Source: an uncultured Bacteriovorax sp. (GTDB lineage: Bacteria; Bdellovibrionota; Bacteriovoracia; Bacteriovoracales; Bacteriovoracaceae). Taken from it: a stretch of 64,000 nt of DNA. The notes below the pieces were generated by a model. That model searched no databases and was not told where the DNA came from. It worked only from the letters and a program-made list of their open reading frames with translations. Positions 34,106 to 43,745 of the stretch are shown here, in pieces. The DNA lies in NCBI GenBank assembly GCA_946480715.1, contig CAMLKK010000001.1, forward strand, positions 124,001 through 188,000, in the 5' to 3' direction. A program made the position numbers and the translations under genes. The number at the start of each line of letters is the position of its first letter. The stretch's first letter is position 1.

Positions 34106-35014
34106 TTAATCGAAAAGCGACAGCTGAGGTTTCATAGATTCTTTTGCCGAGATAATTTCACGCGTCTCATGAAGGAGGACTTCTCTTTTAGCAAAAGAAT
34201 CTTTAAAAGTTTCGATAACGAAGAAACTCATTTCAGGATATTTTTGTTTTAGATCGCGCATTTCTTCAGTGATGAGTTCAACGTTTTTGTGATCATCATC
34301 ACTCATTCCAAAACGATGGTAGGGTGAGTAACCATATTCTACTATTGCTTTTTCCACACTTGCGCGGATGGCGTGTTTTTTTAATTCGGCGACACTCTTT
34401 TTAAAATCATGATCGCCAAGTTCAAGTCGTACTTCAGGATTCGAAACAGGGTAGATACTGTGATAATTCGGGTCCGATGGTAAATATCCAGAACGAACCA
34501 TTTGATTCACACCATCTTTTATCGTGCGTGGGTGATGCCCTCGTGCAGTTATCAGAGACACTGGTCGTTGATTATAAGTAGCATGGTAGAAACAATTCCA
34601 TGAAGGAGCTTTCCACATTGAATCAACATTAAGAAGTGCTTTTTGCACGTCTTCTACGAAGCCCTGCTGTTTACCAGCTTTAACTTCAATGGGATTAAGT
34701 TCACGATCACGGAAGTAACGAAATGATCCGTTTTGATCGTTAAAATCCATATAGTAGTCGGCATAAGGGCCGCTTACACCAATGTTTTTGTTTTCGTGGG
34801 CGAACTCAGAGCTAGATAGGGATACTTCTTCGCCCGTTTTTTTATGAAAAATAATGATCGGAGTTGAGAGGAAAGCGACGTTATCATCGAAATCGAAAAA
34901 ATAAAACGAACGCCCACCGAGGTGGAAGTTGCGATCTTGCTCACGAGGGATGTTATCAAGTCCGAAACTTAATTGCCCTGGAAGCTGTGGTTGTTTTTTC
35001 GTTTTCTTTGCCAT
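34106..35014 (-). CDS. HAD-like protein, unknown substrate
   Basis: A 302-residue soluble protein. FFDFDDNVAFL near residue 36 looks like the HAD motif I (DxDx), although the last position is Asn rather than Thr or Val. VSLITARGHH near residue 150 matches HAD motif II (Thr followed by Ala-Arg-Gly), and GMSDDDHKNVE near 252 matches the acidic motif IV. This suggests a HAD phosphatase or related enzyme. I start at MAKKTKK at 35014; an in-frame upstream start would run through the anchored gene. It starts 8 bp after that gene, so they are probably an operon. Confidence 0.6.
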   Translation of the reverse strand: MAKKTKKQPQLPGQLSFGLDNIPREQDRNFHLGGRSFYFFDFDDNVAFLSTPIIIFHKKTGEEVSLSSSEFAHENKNIGVSGPYADYYMDFNDQNGSFRYFRDRELNPIEVKAGKQQGFVEDVQKALLNVDSMWKAPSWNCFYHATYNQRPVSLITARGHHPRTIKDGVNQMVRSGYLPSDPNYHSIYPVSNPEVRLELGDHDFKKSVAELKKHAIRASVEKAIVEYGYSPYHRFGMSDDDHKNVELITEEMRDLKQKYPEMSFFVIETFKDSFAKREVLLHETREIISAKESMKPQLSLFD

Positions 35015-35022
35015 TTTAATTC

Positions 35023-35643
35023 TTATAAATCTGTGATCATCTTCGCCAAATCTATAACCTGGTTTGGATAATCTCTTAAGTTTATTTTTTCCGCTCTTTT
35101 CTTTTTTTGCAAGGCCAAATTTGTTAGGCATAAAGCGCGTACTGGAGTCGGACGTTCTTCGCTTTTTGCGCAATTGTCGTAGAAACCGATGGCCAGTGAA
35201 GCATAAGCTTCATGGCGAGTTATGATTTCTTTAATGAGTCCTAGGTCTTTTCCTGCTTCCAGAATGGGTTCTGGCGTTCTATGAAGAGCTTCCGCAGGGA
35301 GTTTTTTAATATCCCCAAGTTTTGGCATTCTTAACTCAACTTCTACGAGCAATGACTTAAACGATTCAGCACTCATGCGGTTGATTTCTTCTTCCGTATA
35401 AAGCCTTTCCTGGGTGACAATGGGCGCTTCATTCAACGGTACAAGTTCCTTTTTGGTGCGTAAGCTTTTGTTTAAAAAACTTCGTATTTTATCGTTTAAC
35501 GGGGCCTTGCTAGGAGTGGTCAACTGACTTTTACTTTCATTTGAGAGCTTAGGTTTTCGCGTGTTGAGATAAATAGACGTCCCGGCCAAAATGGCCGCAA
35601 GAATAAGAAGCACCAAAGGTAGTGAAAACTCTTTGAGTTTCAT
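35023..35643 (-). CDS. Membrane-anchored protein, unknown
   Basis: A 206-residue protein with one N-terminal membrane helix (residues 7-26) and no cleavage site of the usual kind, then a lysine- and serine-rich linker and a helical periplasmic domain (about 80-206) with two cysteines (YDNCAKSE and ALCLTNL). I recognise no family. It is the first gene of the pair with the HAD-like gene and is divergent from dnaE across a 168 bp gap in which I could not place a firm promoter. Confidence 0.55.
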   Translation of the reverse strand: MKLKEFSLPLVLLILAAILAGTSIYLNTRKPKLSNESKSQLTTPSKAPLNDKIRSFLNKSLRTKKELVPLNEAPIVTQERLYTEEEINRMSAESFKSLLVEVELRMPKLGDIKKLPAEALHRTPEPILEAGKDLGLIKEIITRHEAYASLAIGFYDNCAKSEERPTPVRALCLTNLALQKKKRAEKINLRDYPNQVIDLAKMITDL

Positions 35644-35811
35644 TTTTATTTACCCTAGAAAGGTCTAATTACGGGAAGTTTACGCTAAAAGTCAGTTTCA
35701 CTCAATATACGACCTTTGGACCGTGTAAAAATTGACTGAAAAGTTCCTGACTTTGTGAGGGGAAAATGAGAAAATTTTGTTAAATATTCCAGGCCTTAGA
35801 GAGAAAAAACC

Positions 35812-38800
35812 ATGTCGTTTTTAGACACACACAAAGACAGTTTTGTTCACCTCCATTTGCACACTCAATACTCCCTTCTAGATGGGGCCATCAGGCTAAA
35901 AGATCTCATCAAAAAGGCGCAGGAGTTTGGCGTACCCGCTATAGCGCAAACCGATCACGGCAACATGTTTGGCGCGATTGATTTCTATACTCAGTGTAAA
36001 GCGGCGGGCATCAAACCGATTCTGGGTTCAGAAATATATTTCACGGCAGGATCACGTTTTGAAAAAGGCGCGCTTAAAAAACAAAAGGTCGTAGGCTCAC
36101 AGGATGAGACGGAATCTCGTCACGCCATTCACCACCTCATTCTTCTTTGTAAAAATGAAACTGGTTATCAAAATCTTTGTAAGCTTCTTTCTCGCGCGTA
36201 CATGGAAGGATTTTATTACAAGCCACGCGCTGACTATGAACTGCTTCGAGAATTTAAAGAAGGACTCATCTGTACGACAGCTTGTTTGAAAGGCGAAGTC
36301 GGATATAACTTTTTTTCTGATCAAGATGATCGCGCGATCAAGGCGATTGAAAAATTAAAAGATCTTTTTGGTGATGACTTCTATCTGGAAATTCAAGAAA
36401 ACGGAATTCCAGAGCAGGTTCCCGTTAATAAAAAAATTATTGAATACGCTCGTTCGACTGGAACAAAATTAGTAGCGACTAACGATTGTCACTATCTTAC
36501 TCGTGAAGATGCGGCCGCGCAGGAAGTTCTTCTTTGCGTGCAAACAGGGAAGACGTTGCAAGACGAGCAACGTATGCGTTTAACAACGAATGAGTTCTTC
36601 TACAAATCACCGACAGAGATGCGTGAAGCTTTTCATTATGCTCCTGATGCCTGCGACAATACTTTATTGATTGCTGATCAATGTAACGTTGAATTCAAAT
36701 GGAAGGACGCTAAAGGGAATCAAATTTATCACCTTCCTGATTATCCAATTGAGACGGACGAAACACCGGAACAATATTTCAGACGAAATGCCCATGAAGG
36801 GATGACAGCTCGTTTTGAAGGTCCTCACTTTGCTAAATTGCGATTAGAAGCGAATTGGGAAACGGAAATTAAACCGAAATACCTCGAGCGCTTAGAAGAC
36901 GAATTGAACATGATCGTGAAGATGGGATTCCCTGGATACTTCCTGATCGTATCGGACTTCATCAAATGGGCAAAGAAAAATGGATGTCCAGTTGGTCCAG
37001 GTCGTGGATCGGGAGCAGGTTCCATTGTGGCCTATGCTCTCGACATTACCAACGTTGATCCCATTCCATTCAACTTACTCTTTGAGCGATTCATCAACCC
37101 TGAACGTATTTCGATGCCGGACTTCGATGTCGACTTCTGTCAGGAAAATCGTTACCGAGTTATTGATTACGTTACCCAGAAATACGGTGAAGATCGTGTT
37201 GGTCAAATTATCACTTTTGGTAAACTTCAAGCAAAGGCCGTTATCAAAGACGTCTCACGCGTTTTTGGTTTAAGTTTTGGTGAAGCCGATGTCATTTCAA
37301 AACTCATCCCAGAAGAATTGAAAATGACCATCGATAAAGCGCTTGAGCTTGAACCAAAGCTCGGCGAGCTTATGGACTCTGATCCGCGTATCAAACAAGT
37401 TATTAACATTTCCCGCAGACTCGAAGGACTTCTTCGTCACGCTTCGATTCACGCTGCCGGTGTTATTATTACCAATCTTCCGCTCGTTAATTACTGTCCA
37501 TTGTTCAGAGGACGCGAAGGTGAGAAGGTTATTCAATTTGATAAAGACTTCTCGGAAAAGATTGGTCTCGTCAAATTCGACTTCTTAGGATTAAAAACTT
37601 TAACGGTTATTGAAAGTGCTTCGAACTTTATCCGTCGTGATAAAGATCCTTCTTTTGATATTGAAAATATCGATCTCGAAGATAAAAAAGTTTTTGAATT
37701 CGTCTCGGCCGGAGAAACGATCGGTGTGTTCCAGCTTGAATCAAGCGGGATGATCGATCTATGTAAACGTATTGCTCCTGGATCTATCGACGATATTTCT
37801 TCCATCAACGCTCTCTACCGACCAGGTCCACTTGAATCAGGAATTGTCGATGAGTTTATTGAAATCAAACACGGAAGACAGCAAGCTCACTATCCGTTTG
37901 AAAGTTTAGTTCCAGTTCTAAAAGATACATACGGAGTTATCATTTACCAAGAGCAGGTAATGAACGTGGCCCGTATTGTCGCTGGATATTCTCTCGGTCA
38001 AGCGGACATGCTACGTCGAGCGATGGGGAAAAAGAAAGCTGACGAGATGGCCCACCACCGTCAAATTTTCATGAAGGGTGCTGAAGAGCGCGGATACGAT
38101 TTAAAAGTTGCGAGCGACCTCTTCGATAAAATGGAAAAGTTTGCGGAGTACGGATTCAACAAATCTCACGCCGTTGCATATTCTGTTATTTCATATCAAA
38201 CAGCATGGTTGAAATATTATTATCCAGCTCAATTCTTTGCGGCCTTGTTGTCGACTGAATTAGGCTCGATGGAAAAAATCACTCAGTATATTGCTGATGC
38301 AAAACATTTTGACATTGAAGTTCTTCCACCAGATGTAAACGAATCAATCTGGCCTTTCAACGTCGTTGGGAAAAACATCCGATTTGGTATGGGTGCCGTT
38401 AAAAACGTCGGCCAAAACGCTGTAGAAGAAATTGTGCGTGAACGCACTGAGAATGGACCATTCACAGGTCTGCTCAATTTCTGTGAACGTGTAAATTTAA
38501 AGATCATCAACACTCGTGTTTTTGAATCACTGATCAAAGTTGGTGCATTCGATAACTGCGAAAAGATGAACAGAAAAACATTACTTGAAAATTTAGAAAT
38601 GATCCTGGCCTACTGTAAAAAACGCCAGGAAGAAGCATCTGCTGGCCTTGTTTCTCTTTTTGATATGGGTGGAGAGTCGCTTTCTCAAACGGCCGAAGAT
38701 AATCTCGATATTCAAGTCGTGAATGACTTTGATGACCTGGAAAAACTCGCGCACGAAGCGGAGCTTATGGGGATTTACATTTCCGGGCATCCGCTTGATC

Positions 38801-39405
38801 GTTATAAAAACTTGATGCAAGAGTTGGCGACGATGCCAATTGCGAATGTTCAGGATTTTATCGGGACAGATCAAAAACGAACAATGACGTTAGCGGGACA
38901 GTTCACGGCGAAGAAAAACATTCTGACGAAAAAAGGCGACAAAATGTGTTTTGCGACCTTGGAGGATTTGTCAGGTAAATTGGAATGTATCATTTTTCCT
39001 AAGACATTCGCAGAATATGAAATGCTTCTCGCTGGTGATGATCCTGTTCTCGTAGAGGGAACAGTTAACCTTCAGGAAAGCCCGAGAAAAATCCTCGCGG
39101 AAAAAATTTACAAGCTGAAAGAACATTCGGAGACCAAGATCACTGGTGTTAGAATCAATGTTGACTTGACTGACCTAACGGAAATTAAGCTTTCAAAACT
39201 TCGCCAGGTTTTATTGTCTTATCGTGGGTCAACACCAATGCACATGATCTTTGAAGGTCCAGGCGGAAAGGCGAGATTGCCATTGGGAGAAGAATTTCTC
39301 ATCAATCCAACGCCTCAGATGGCCCATCAGATTAATGAAGTTTTCTCTCGAGATGCCGTCAAGTTCATCATCGATGGGAAACTCGAGGACGTTAATGTTC
39401 AGTAA
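35812..39405 (+). CDS. dnaE: DNA polymerase III alpha subunit
   Basis: The main replicative polymerase. The PHP domain opens with HLHTQYSLLDGAI at residue 15, and TDHGNMFG follows. The polymerase core has GPGRGSGAGSIVAYAL and the catalytic PDFDVDF near residue 437. A helix-hairpin-helix and OB-fold region (about 1000-1110, with LAGQFTAKKNILTKKGDKM) precede the tau-binding tail. Length 1197 is normal. The stop overlaps the start of the next gene by 11 bp. Confidence 0.97.
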   Translation: MSFLDTHKDSFVHLHLHTQYSLLDGAIRLKDLIKKAQEFGVPAIAQTDHGNMFGAIDFYTQCKAAGIKPILGSEIYFTAGSRFEKGALKKQKVVGSQDETESRHAIHHLILLCKNETGYQNLCKLLSRAYMEGFYYKPRADYELLREFKEGLICTTACLKGEVGYNFFSDQDDRAIKAIEKLKDLFGDDFYLEIQENGIPEQVPVNKKIIEYARSTGTKLVATNDCHYLTREDAAAQEVLLCVQTGKTLQDEQRMRLTTNEFFYKSPTEMREAFHYAPDACDNTLLIADQCNVEFKWKDAKGNQIYHLPDYPIETDETPEQYFRRNAHEGMTARFEGPHFAKLRLEANWETEIKPKYLERLEDELNMIVKMGFPGYFLIVSDFIKWAKKNGCPVGPGRGSGAGSIVAYALDITNVDPIPFNLLFERFINPERISMPDFDVDFCQENRYRVIDYVTQKYGEDRVGQIITFGKLQAKAVIKDVSRVFGLSFGEADVISKLIPEELKMTIDKALELEPKLGELMDSDPRIKQVINISRRLEGLLRHASIHAAGVIITNLPLVNYCPLFRGREGEKVIQFDKDFSEKIGLVKFDFLGLKTLTVIESASNFIRRDKDPSFDIENIDLEDKKVFEFVSAGETIGVFQLESSGMIDLCKRIAPGSIDDISSINALYRPGPLESGIVDEFIEIKHGRQQAHYPFESLVPVLKDTYGVIIYQEQVMNVARIVAGYSLGQADMLRRAMGKKKADEMAHHRQIFMKGAEERGYDLKVASDLFDKMEKFAEYGFNKSHAVAYSVISYQTAWLKYYYPAQFFAALLSTELGSMEKITQYIADAKHFDIEVLPPDVNESIWPFNVVGKNIRFGMGAVKNVGQNAVEEIVRERTENGPFTGLLNFCERVNLKIINTRVFESLIKVGAFDNCEKMNRKTLLENLEMILAYCKKRQEEASAGLVSLFDMGGESLSQTAEDNLDIQVVNDFDDLEKLAHEAELMGIYISGHPLDRYKNLMQELATMPIANVQDFIGTDQKRTMTLAGQFTAKKNILTKKGDKMCFATLEDLSGKLECIIFPKTFAEYEMLLAGDDPVLVEGTVNLQESPRKILAEKIYKLKEHSETKITGVRINVDLTDLTEIKLSKLRQVLLSYRGSTPMHMIFEGPGGKARLPLGEEFLINPTPQMAHQINEVFSRDAVKFIIDGKLEDVNVQ

Positions 39406-40597
39406 ATTTCTCACTCTGATTTTATTTTTAATTTTTAGTGTTCATTCATTAGCTTCAGAAAAGAGCGTATCAGTTGAACTGATGCTCTCTTCTGAAGCAA
39501 AATCAAATGAAGCAGATCTGCTTACTTTAAAAGCTATGCAGAAAGCGCTTAGTGATTTTTGGACAGCAGAAAATCTTAAGCCTGAGATATTCTGGACGAA
39601 GCTCAATGAGAAAAAAGCTTTCGATAAACTTCCACTCAAAGAATCACTTCAATTTCTCCAACCATTTTTTTTAAAAGGTCAGCTGGCGATGCCAGTTCCT
39701 CTTGAGGATGAAGTGGCCCCTGCTGAGAAAACGGAACAGGCACTCTCTCACGGTGTTTATAAATATGAAATCGATGAAGAGAAGGCCAGAAAACTTCACG
39801 AACAGATCGTTTCAGATCTTCCGGATTTTGGGCAAAAAAGTTTTTTCATACTTGCAGACATCGATATTGATGACTCGCTTTCATGGACAGACTTAGGTGT
39901 GACTAAAGCGGAAAGTTTTTCAGGAGTCATCAAAGAGTCCTGGAAAAAATTAGCATCGGAGCATTTTAAAGGTTTCGATCATTACATTGTTTTAAATAAA
40001 GATATTCCAAGAGGAGAGACTGTTCATCCACAGACTCTTGTGTTGAAATGGAAATCACGACTAAAAAAAACATTCACTGATAGCGATAAAAAAAATGGCA
40101 AGTTCGAGTTATCGGCCCAATATGTTCTGGCAAAACCATCGACAAACGAATCGCTCATTGCGTTTGATTTTCCAGGTCAAAAAAGAGATTTTCCACTCAG
40201 TAATCCTAAAGTTTTAAGTTCAGGACTCGCAAGTTTGATTTACAATCTTTTAAACTCGCAAACATCAAAAATCGCTACTGCTGTCGATTCTTCAATGTCA
40301 GCGGCAACTGTGGAACTAAGCGAGTTCAAAGTGAGCAGCACTCATGGACTCTCTGATCTTTATCAAGTCATGAATGCCTTAAACGAATCAATGAAATCGA
40401 TCGGACTTAAAGTAGAATTAAAGACGTTTTCTAATCCTGGCTCTATTCTAATTTTTAAAAGCAACGTCCCTTCAGCTAAACTCATTGAACTTCTCGCGGC
40501 CAATGGGGGAAGACATGACGTGAATGAGCAAAAACTTCTTGTTTTCAACCCACAGGACAAAAGTTTTGCAATTATCCCAAAAGATGGGAATAATTGA
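39395..40597 (+). CDS. Secreted protein, unknown
   Basis: A 400-residue protein with signal peptide MFSKFLTLILFLIFSVHSLA and no recognised domain. The mature part contains helical N-terminal sections and a C-terminal beta/alpha unit (LKVELKTFSNPGSILIFKSNVPSAKLIELLAANG) that could be a small binding fold. The start is set by the signal peptide; the frame is open further upstream inside dnaE but reads as dnaE shadow. It overlaps dnaE by 11 bp and precedes the FlgT-like lipoprotein by 39 bp. Confidence 0.65.
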   Translation: MFSKFLTLILFLIFSVHSLASEKSVSVELMLSSEAKSNEADLLTLKAMQKALSDFWTAENLKPEIFWTKLNEKKAFDKLPLKESLQFLQPFFLKGQLAMPVPLEDEVAPAEKTEQALSHGVYKYEIDEEKARKLHEQIVSDLPDFGQKSFFILADIDIDDSLSWTDLGVTKAESFSGVIKESWKKLASEHFKGFDHYIVLNKDIPRGETVHPQTLVLKWKSRLKKTFTDSDKKNGKFELSAQYVLAKPSTNESLIAFDFPGQKRDFPLSNPKVLSSGLASLIYNLLNSQTSKIATAVDSSMSAATVELSEFKVSSTHGLSDLYQVMNALNESMKSIGLKVELKTFSNPGSILIFKSNVPSAKLIELLAANGGRHDVNEQKLLVFNPQDKSFAIIPKDGNN

Positions 40598-40636
40598 TTT
40601 GAGTGTTGGATCAACATGATTCAATGAGGGACTTAA

Positions 40637-41557
40637 ATGCTCAAGAAATATTTGGCTCTTTTTTTAGTTCTTAATTTCATTGGTTGTTCTTCAAACGTTA
40701 TTCAACGTGACGGTCAAGGCAAGCGCCCACGCGCAGAAGAACGCAAATATTTTTCCGGCGTAAAAAAGAAAATCGCCCTTCTTCCTTTTTTTAACGAATC
40801 TCCATTTGAGTCAGAAGACCTGGAAGTTAATGCAACTGAAGAGTTGCGTATGGAACTTTCACGCTCTGGTGAATTTATAATCGATCCAAGTTCTGCAAAA
40901 CTTTTCGGCACTTCAAAAGAAATTTATGTTGGTGGAGGGATGAAGCTCGTTCAGCTCACTCGCCAAGCTAAAATCGCCGGTGTGAATTTTGTCGTCTTCG
41001 GGAGAGTGATCGATGCGCGTGTTCGCGAAAAAAGCGATGAGATCGGTATCGTTCGCCAAACGAAGTCATACACTGAAAGCAAGGTGGAAGTTCGAGTTTA
41101 CGATGTAAATGCGGGTAAAGAAATTTATACTGAAACACTTCAAGGTTATGCTGACGACAGCTCATATCGTTTCTTTTCATCAGACCGCGAAGATTACCTG
41201 GCCTACCGCCGCGATCTGCTTCGTTATGCTGTAAGAGTAGCAGTCCGCAAATCTGTACCAAAAGTTGTAGAGCTTGCAAGCAAGTTGGATTGGGTTGGTC
41301 GAGTTGCAAAAATCATCGGAACAAAAGTTTATCTCAATGCTGGCCGCGAAAGTGGAATCAACATCGGAGACATTCTCAAAATAATCACTGAAGGAACTGA
41401 GATCTACGACCCTGAAACAGGCGCGCTCATCGGTATGAGTAAAGGCGACATGAAAGGGACTATTGAAGTCGTAGACTACTTCGGCACAGACGGCTCTATC
41501 GCAATACTGCATTCAGGCGGCCAAGTGTTAGAAGGTGACTTCGTCCAACTCTATTAA
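40637..41557 (+). CDS. FlgT/CsgG-like lipoprotein
   Basis: A 306-residue lipoprotein with signal MLKKYLALFLVLNFIGC (lipobox FIGC, Cys17). Residues 40-215 (KKIALLPFFNESPF, then GVNFVVFGRVIDA and EVRVYDVNAGKEIYTETL) have the strand-helix pattern of the CsgG/FlgT middle domain. The last 85 residues (VGRVAKIIGTKVYLNAGRESGINIGDILKI, ending GQVLEGDFVQLY) match the FlgT C-terminal domain. FlgT is a flagellar H-ring part, so a motility role is plausible; an unrelated curli-like role cannot be excluded. Confidence 0.72.
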   Translation: MLKKYLALFLVLNFIGCSSNVIQRDGQGKRPRAEERKYFSGVKKKIALLPFFNESPFESEDLEVNATEELRMELSRSGEFIIDPSSAKLFGTSKEIYVGGGMKLVQLTRQAKIAGVNFVVFGRVIDARVREKSDEIGIVRQTKSYTESKVEVRVYDVNAGKEIYTETLQGYADDSSYRFFSSDREDYLAYRRDLLRYAVRVAVRKSVPKVVELASKLDWVGRVAKIIGTKVYLNAGRESGINIGDILKIITEGTEIYDPETGALIGMSKGDMKGTIEVVDYFGTDGSIAILHSGGQVLEGDFVQLY

Positions 41558-41563
41558 TATAAT
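41535..41563 (+). promoter_or_regulatory. Promoter directly preceding pyrD
   Basis: GTGACT, a 17-base spacer and a perfect TATAAT. The TATAAT ends 6 bases before the pyrD ATG, so the predicted transcript start falls on or next to the start codon. There is no Shine-Dalgarno sequence, which fits a leaderless mRNA. The -35 region lies within the 3' end of the preceding lipoprotein gene. Confidence 0.55.
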
Positions 41564-41569
41564 CTAGTC

Positions 41570-42604
41570 ATGTTTTACAATGCATTCAAAAAAATCGCAT
41601 TTACTCTCGATGCGGAAAAAGCGCACGAGCTCACAATTGCTTCCATGAAAATGACTGGGCCGCTGTTGCCGGATCGTGCGATGGATTCTCGTTTGTCGGT
41701 AAAAGCGATGGGGCTCACCTTTCCAGGACCGATTGGATTGGCGGCAGGCCTAGATAAAAATGCGGAAGCCATTTCGTTTCTTACTCATCTACCTTTTGGA
41801 TTTGTTGAGGTGGGAACTGTGACACCAAAAGCACAATTAGGAAATGATAAACCTCGACTGTGGAGGTATCCGGCCGAAGAGTCGCTTCGCAATCGTATGG
41901 GATTTAACAATCACGGTGCTGAAGAAATGCTGAAGAATTTAAAAGCAGCGAAACGCCGTGGCAAAGTTGTCGGCGTGAATCTTGGGAAAAACAAAATCAC
42001 ACCTAATGAAGAGGCCCATCTTGATTACGGGGCACTTTATAGAATGTTTGCCCGCGAAGCCGATTATCTCGTCATCAATGTTTCCTCACCTAACACTCCC
42101 GGTTTGCGTGACCTTTTAAGTGACAAAGAACTTAGTCAGATTTTCGAAACAGTTGTAGCTGAAAAAAAACTTTTAAATAAACCTCTGCTCGTCAAAGTTT
42201 CACCGGATATGGAGAGTGCACAGCTCGCTTCAGTGGTAGGTCTGGTGAACGAATTTAAACTGGAAGGGATCATCGCGACTAATACGACCATTATGCCTGA
42301 TAGAGGAGAAGGTGGTATCAGTGGAAGACTGTTGACGAAAAAAGCGCGTGAGGTTCGATTTGAACTTTTAAATGAACTCAGAAAAACCAACTCTCAAGCA
42401 GAACTTATCGGCGTGGGTGGGATAACTGATTTTGAAGAATTAAAAGATTTCTGGAGTGCGGGCGGAAAACTTGCTCAGATTTACTCTGCGTTTATTTTCA
42501 AAGGCCCTGGTTTTCTCTATGATTTAGAACAAGAACTCCTGCGCGATTTCGCCAAAAAAGGCGTTCAAAATTTTGAAGATTATCTTTCTGCGATTAAAAA
42601 ATGA
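41570..42604 (+). CDS. pyrD: Dihydroorotate dehydrogenase (quinone), class 2
   Basis: Oxidises dihydroorotate with quinone in the inner membrane during pyrimidine synthesis. Family motifs are present: GPIGLAAGLDKNAEA near residue 52, GFVEVGTVTPKAQLGN, NRMGFNNHGAE, INVSSPNTPGLR, and the C-terminal GVGGI and AGGKLAQIYSAFIFKGPG. Length 344 is normal for class 2. The leader appears absent, as noted for the promoter entry. Its stop overlaps the next ATG by 4 bp. Confidence 0.95.
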   Translation: MFYNAFKKIAFTLDAEKAHELTIASMKMTGPLLPDRAMDSRLSVKAMGLTFPGPIGLAAGLDKNAEAISFLTHLPFGFVEVGTVTPKAQLGNDKPRLWRYPAEESLRNRMGFNNHGAEEMLKNLKAAKRRGKVVGVNLGKNKITPNEEAHLDYGALYRMFAREADYLVINVSSPNTPGLRDLLSDKELSQIFETVVAEKKLLNKPLLVKVSPDMESAQLASVVGLVNEFKLEGIIATNTTIMPDRGEGGISGRLLTKKAREVRFELLNELRKTNSQAELIGVGGITDFEELKDFWSAGGKLAQIYSAFIFKGPGFLYDLEQELLRDFAKKGVQNFEDYLSAIKK

Positions 42605-43041
42605 AATATCTTTTAATATTTTTGCTTTCAACATCTGTATTTGCTCTCGATGATGAGTCTTTCACCAATAAGGACAAATATGTATTTCTCGATTTGAATG
42701 GTAATAGTCAGCAATCATCATTCATGTTTGATATCACTTTCATTCCACCTGCAGGAAAAAAACTTAACAGCGGTTCCATGATTAGGTTATGGGAAAAAAC
42801 AAAAGCAGGGTGGGAAATTTCTGATAAAGGTTACACAGATGAGAGCATCGCTTTTCTTTCATCCTATCATTTGAAAAAAGAACTTAAGAGTAAAATGCTG
42901 GATACTGAGCTTGCTCTTGAAGTGGATTTCATTCACTGTGATCACAATGGTGGTCAATGCAAAATGCAAAAGTACTTGGGAAAAATTAAGCGTTCTCCTA
43001 AGACCAAAGCTGCTGATCAAAAATTAAATTTGAAAATCTAG
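42601..43041 (+). CDS. Small secreted protein, unknown
   Basis: A 146-residue protein with signal peptide MKYLLIFLLSTSVFA and a mature domain of mixed strands with two cysteines (FIHCDHNGGQC). I recognise no family. It is coupled to pyrD by a 4 bp overlap, which may only reflect gene packing, and is convergent with queC (4 bp overlap). Confidence 0.6.
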   Translation: MKYLLIFLLSTSVFALDDESFTNKDKYVFLDLNGNSQQSSFMFDITFIPPAGKKLNSGSMIRLWEKTKAGWEISDKGYTDESIAFLSSYHLKKELKSKMLDTELALEVDFIHCDHNGGQCKMQKYLGKIKRSPKTKAADQKLNLKI

Positions 43042-43733
43042 TTGTAGTTTGGACGCTGAAGATATTCGATTGGATCGGCTACACCGGCCTTCGCAAAACC
43101 ACGCAAGCGAAGAGCACACGAATCACATACACCACAGGCCTTATCGTTTTTCTCGTAACACGACCAACTGAACTCTAGAGGCGCTTTTAGTTCCAGAGCT
43201 TTTTTAACGATCTCATCTTTCTTTAAGTAAATCACAGGTGTCACAACTTCAATGTCACCGTTCTTTGTTCCTTCTTTGATGAGATTGTTTACGGCCTTGT
43301 AATAAGATGGGCGGCAATCTGGGTATCCAGAAGAATCTTCATAAACAGCACCGATGAAAATTTTCTTTGCTCCGATAACTTCTGCCCATGAAACGGCCAT
43401 CGCAATGATGTGTGTGTTTCTAAAAGGCACGTATGAATCCGGAATATCTTCTGAATCACCTTTGTATTTTTTTACATCGATTTTATCGTCGGTGAGAGAT
43501 GAACCACCAATTTGTTTGAGGAAACTCACGTCGATGATTTTTTGGTGAGAGAGTGGAACGTTATAATGAGCTGCGATTTTTTTAAAACTCAAAAGTTCGC
43601 GCTCTTCAGTTTTTTGGCCGTAGTTCAAATGAAGAAAAGCGAGATTTTCATGTTCAGTTGAAGCAATGGCCGCTGTTACAAGCGAATCCATTCCACCACT
43701 CACTAAACAAACTGCTAAATCTTTACTTTTCAT
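43038..43733 (-). CDS. queC: 7-cyano-7-deazaguanine synthase
   Basis: Makes preQ0, the queuosine precursor, from CDG and ammonia. The ATP-binding PP-loop SGGMDSL is at residues 12-18, and the zinc-binding cysteines are in SCYEK-CGVCDSC near residue 190. Length 231 is normal. The ATG follows a TCAGATG-type context 13 bp after the mutase gene; no preQ1 riboswitch could fit there. queG lies at the other end of this window. Confidence 0.94.
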   Translation of the reverse strand: MKSKDLAVCLVSGGMDSLVTAAIASTEHENLAFLHLNYGQKTEERELLSFKKIAAHYNVPLSHQKIIDVSFLKQIGGSSLTDDKIDVKKYKGDSEDIPDSYVPFRNTHIIAMAVSWAEVIGAKKIFIGAVYEDSSGYPDCRPSYYKAVNNLIKEGTKNGDIEVVTPVIYLKKDEIVKKALELKAPLEFSWSCYEKNDKACGVCDSCALRLRGFAKAGVADPIEYLQRPNYN

Positions 43734-43745
43734 CTGAGAACCCTT

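Noticed and set aside
39251..39394. Upstream in-frame extension of the secreted gene inside dnaE
   Set aside because: It reads over the dnaE 3' end in another frame; the signal peptide at 39395 gives a better start.
43734..43745. preQ1 riboswitch before queC
   Set aside because: The leader is 12 bp and no such structure fits; no suitable motif was found upstream of the mutase gene either.
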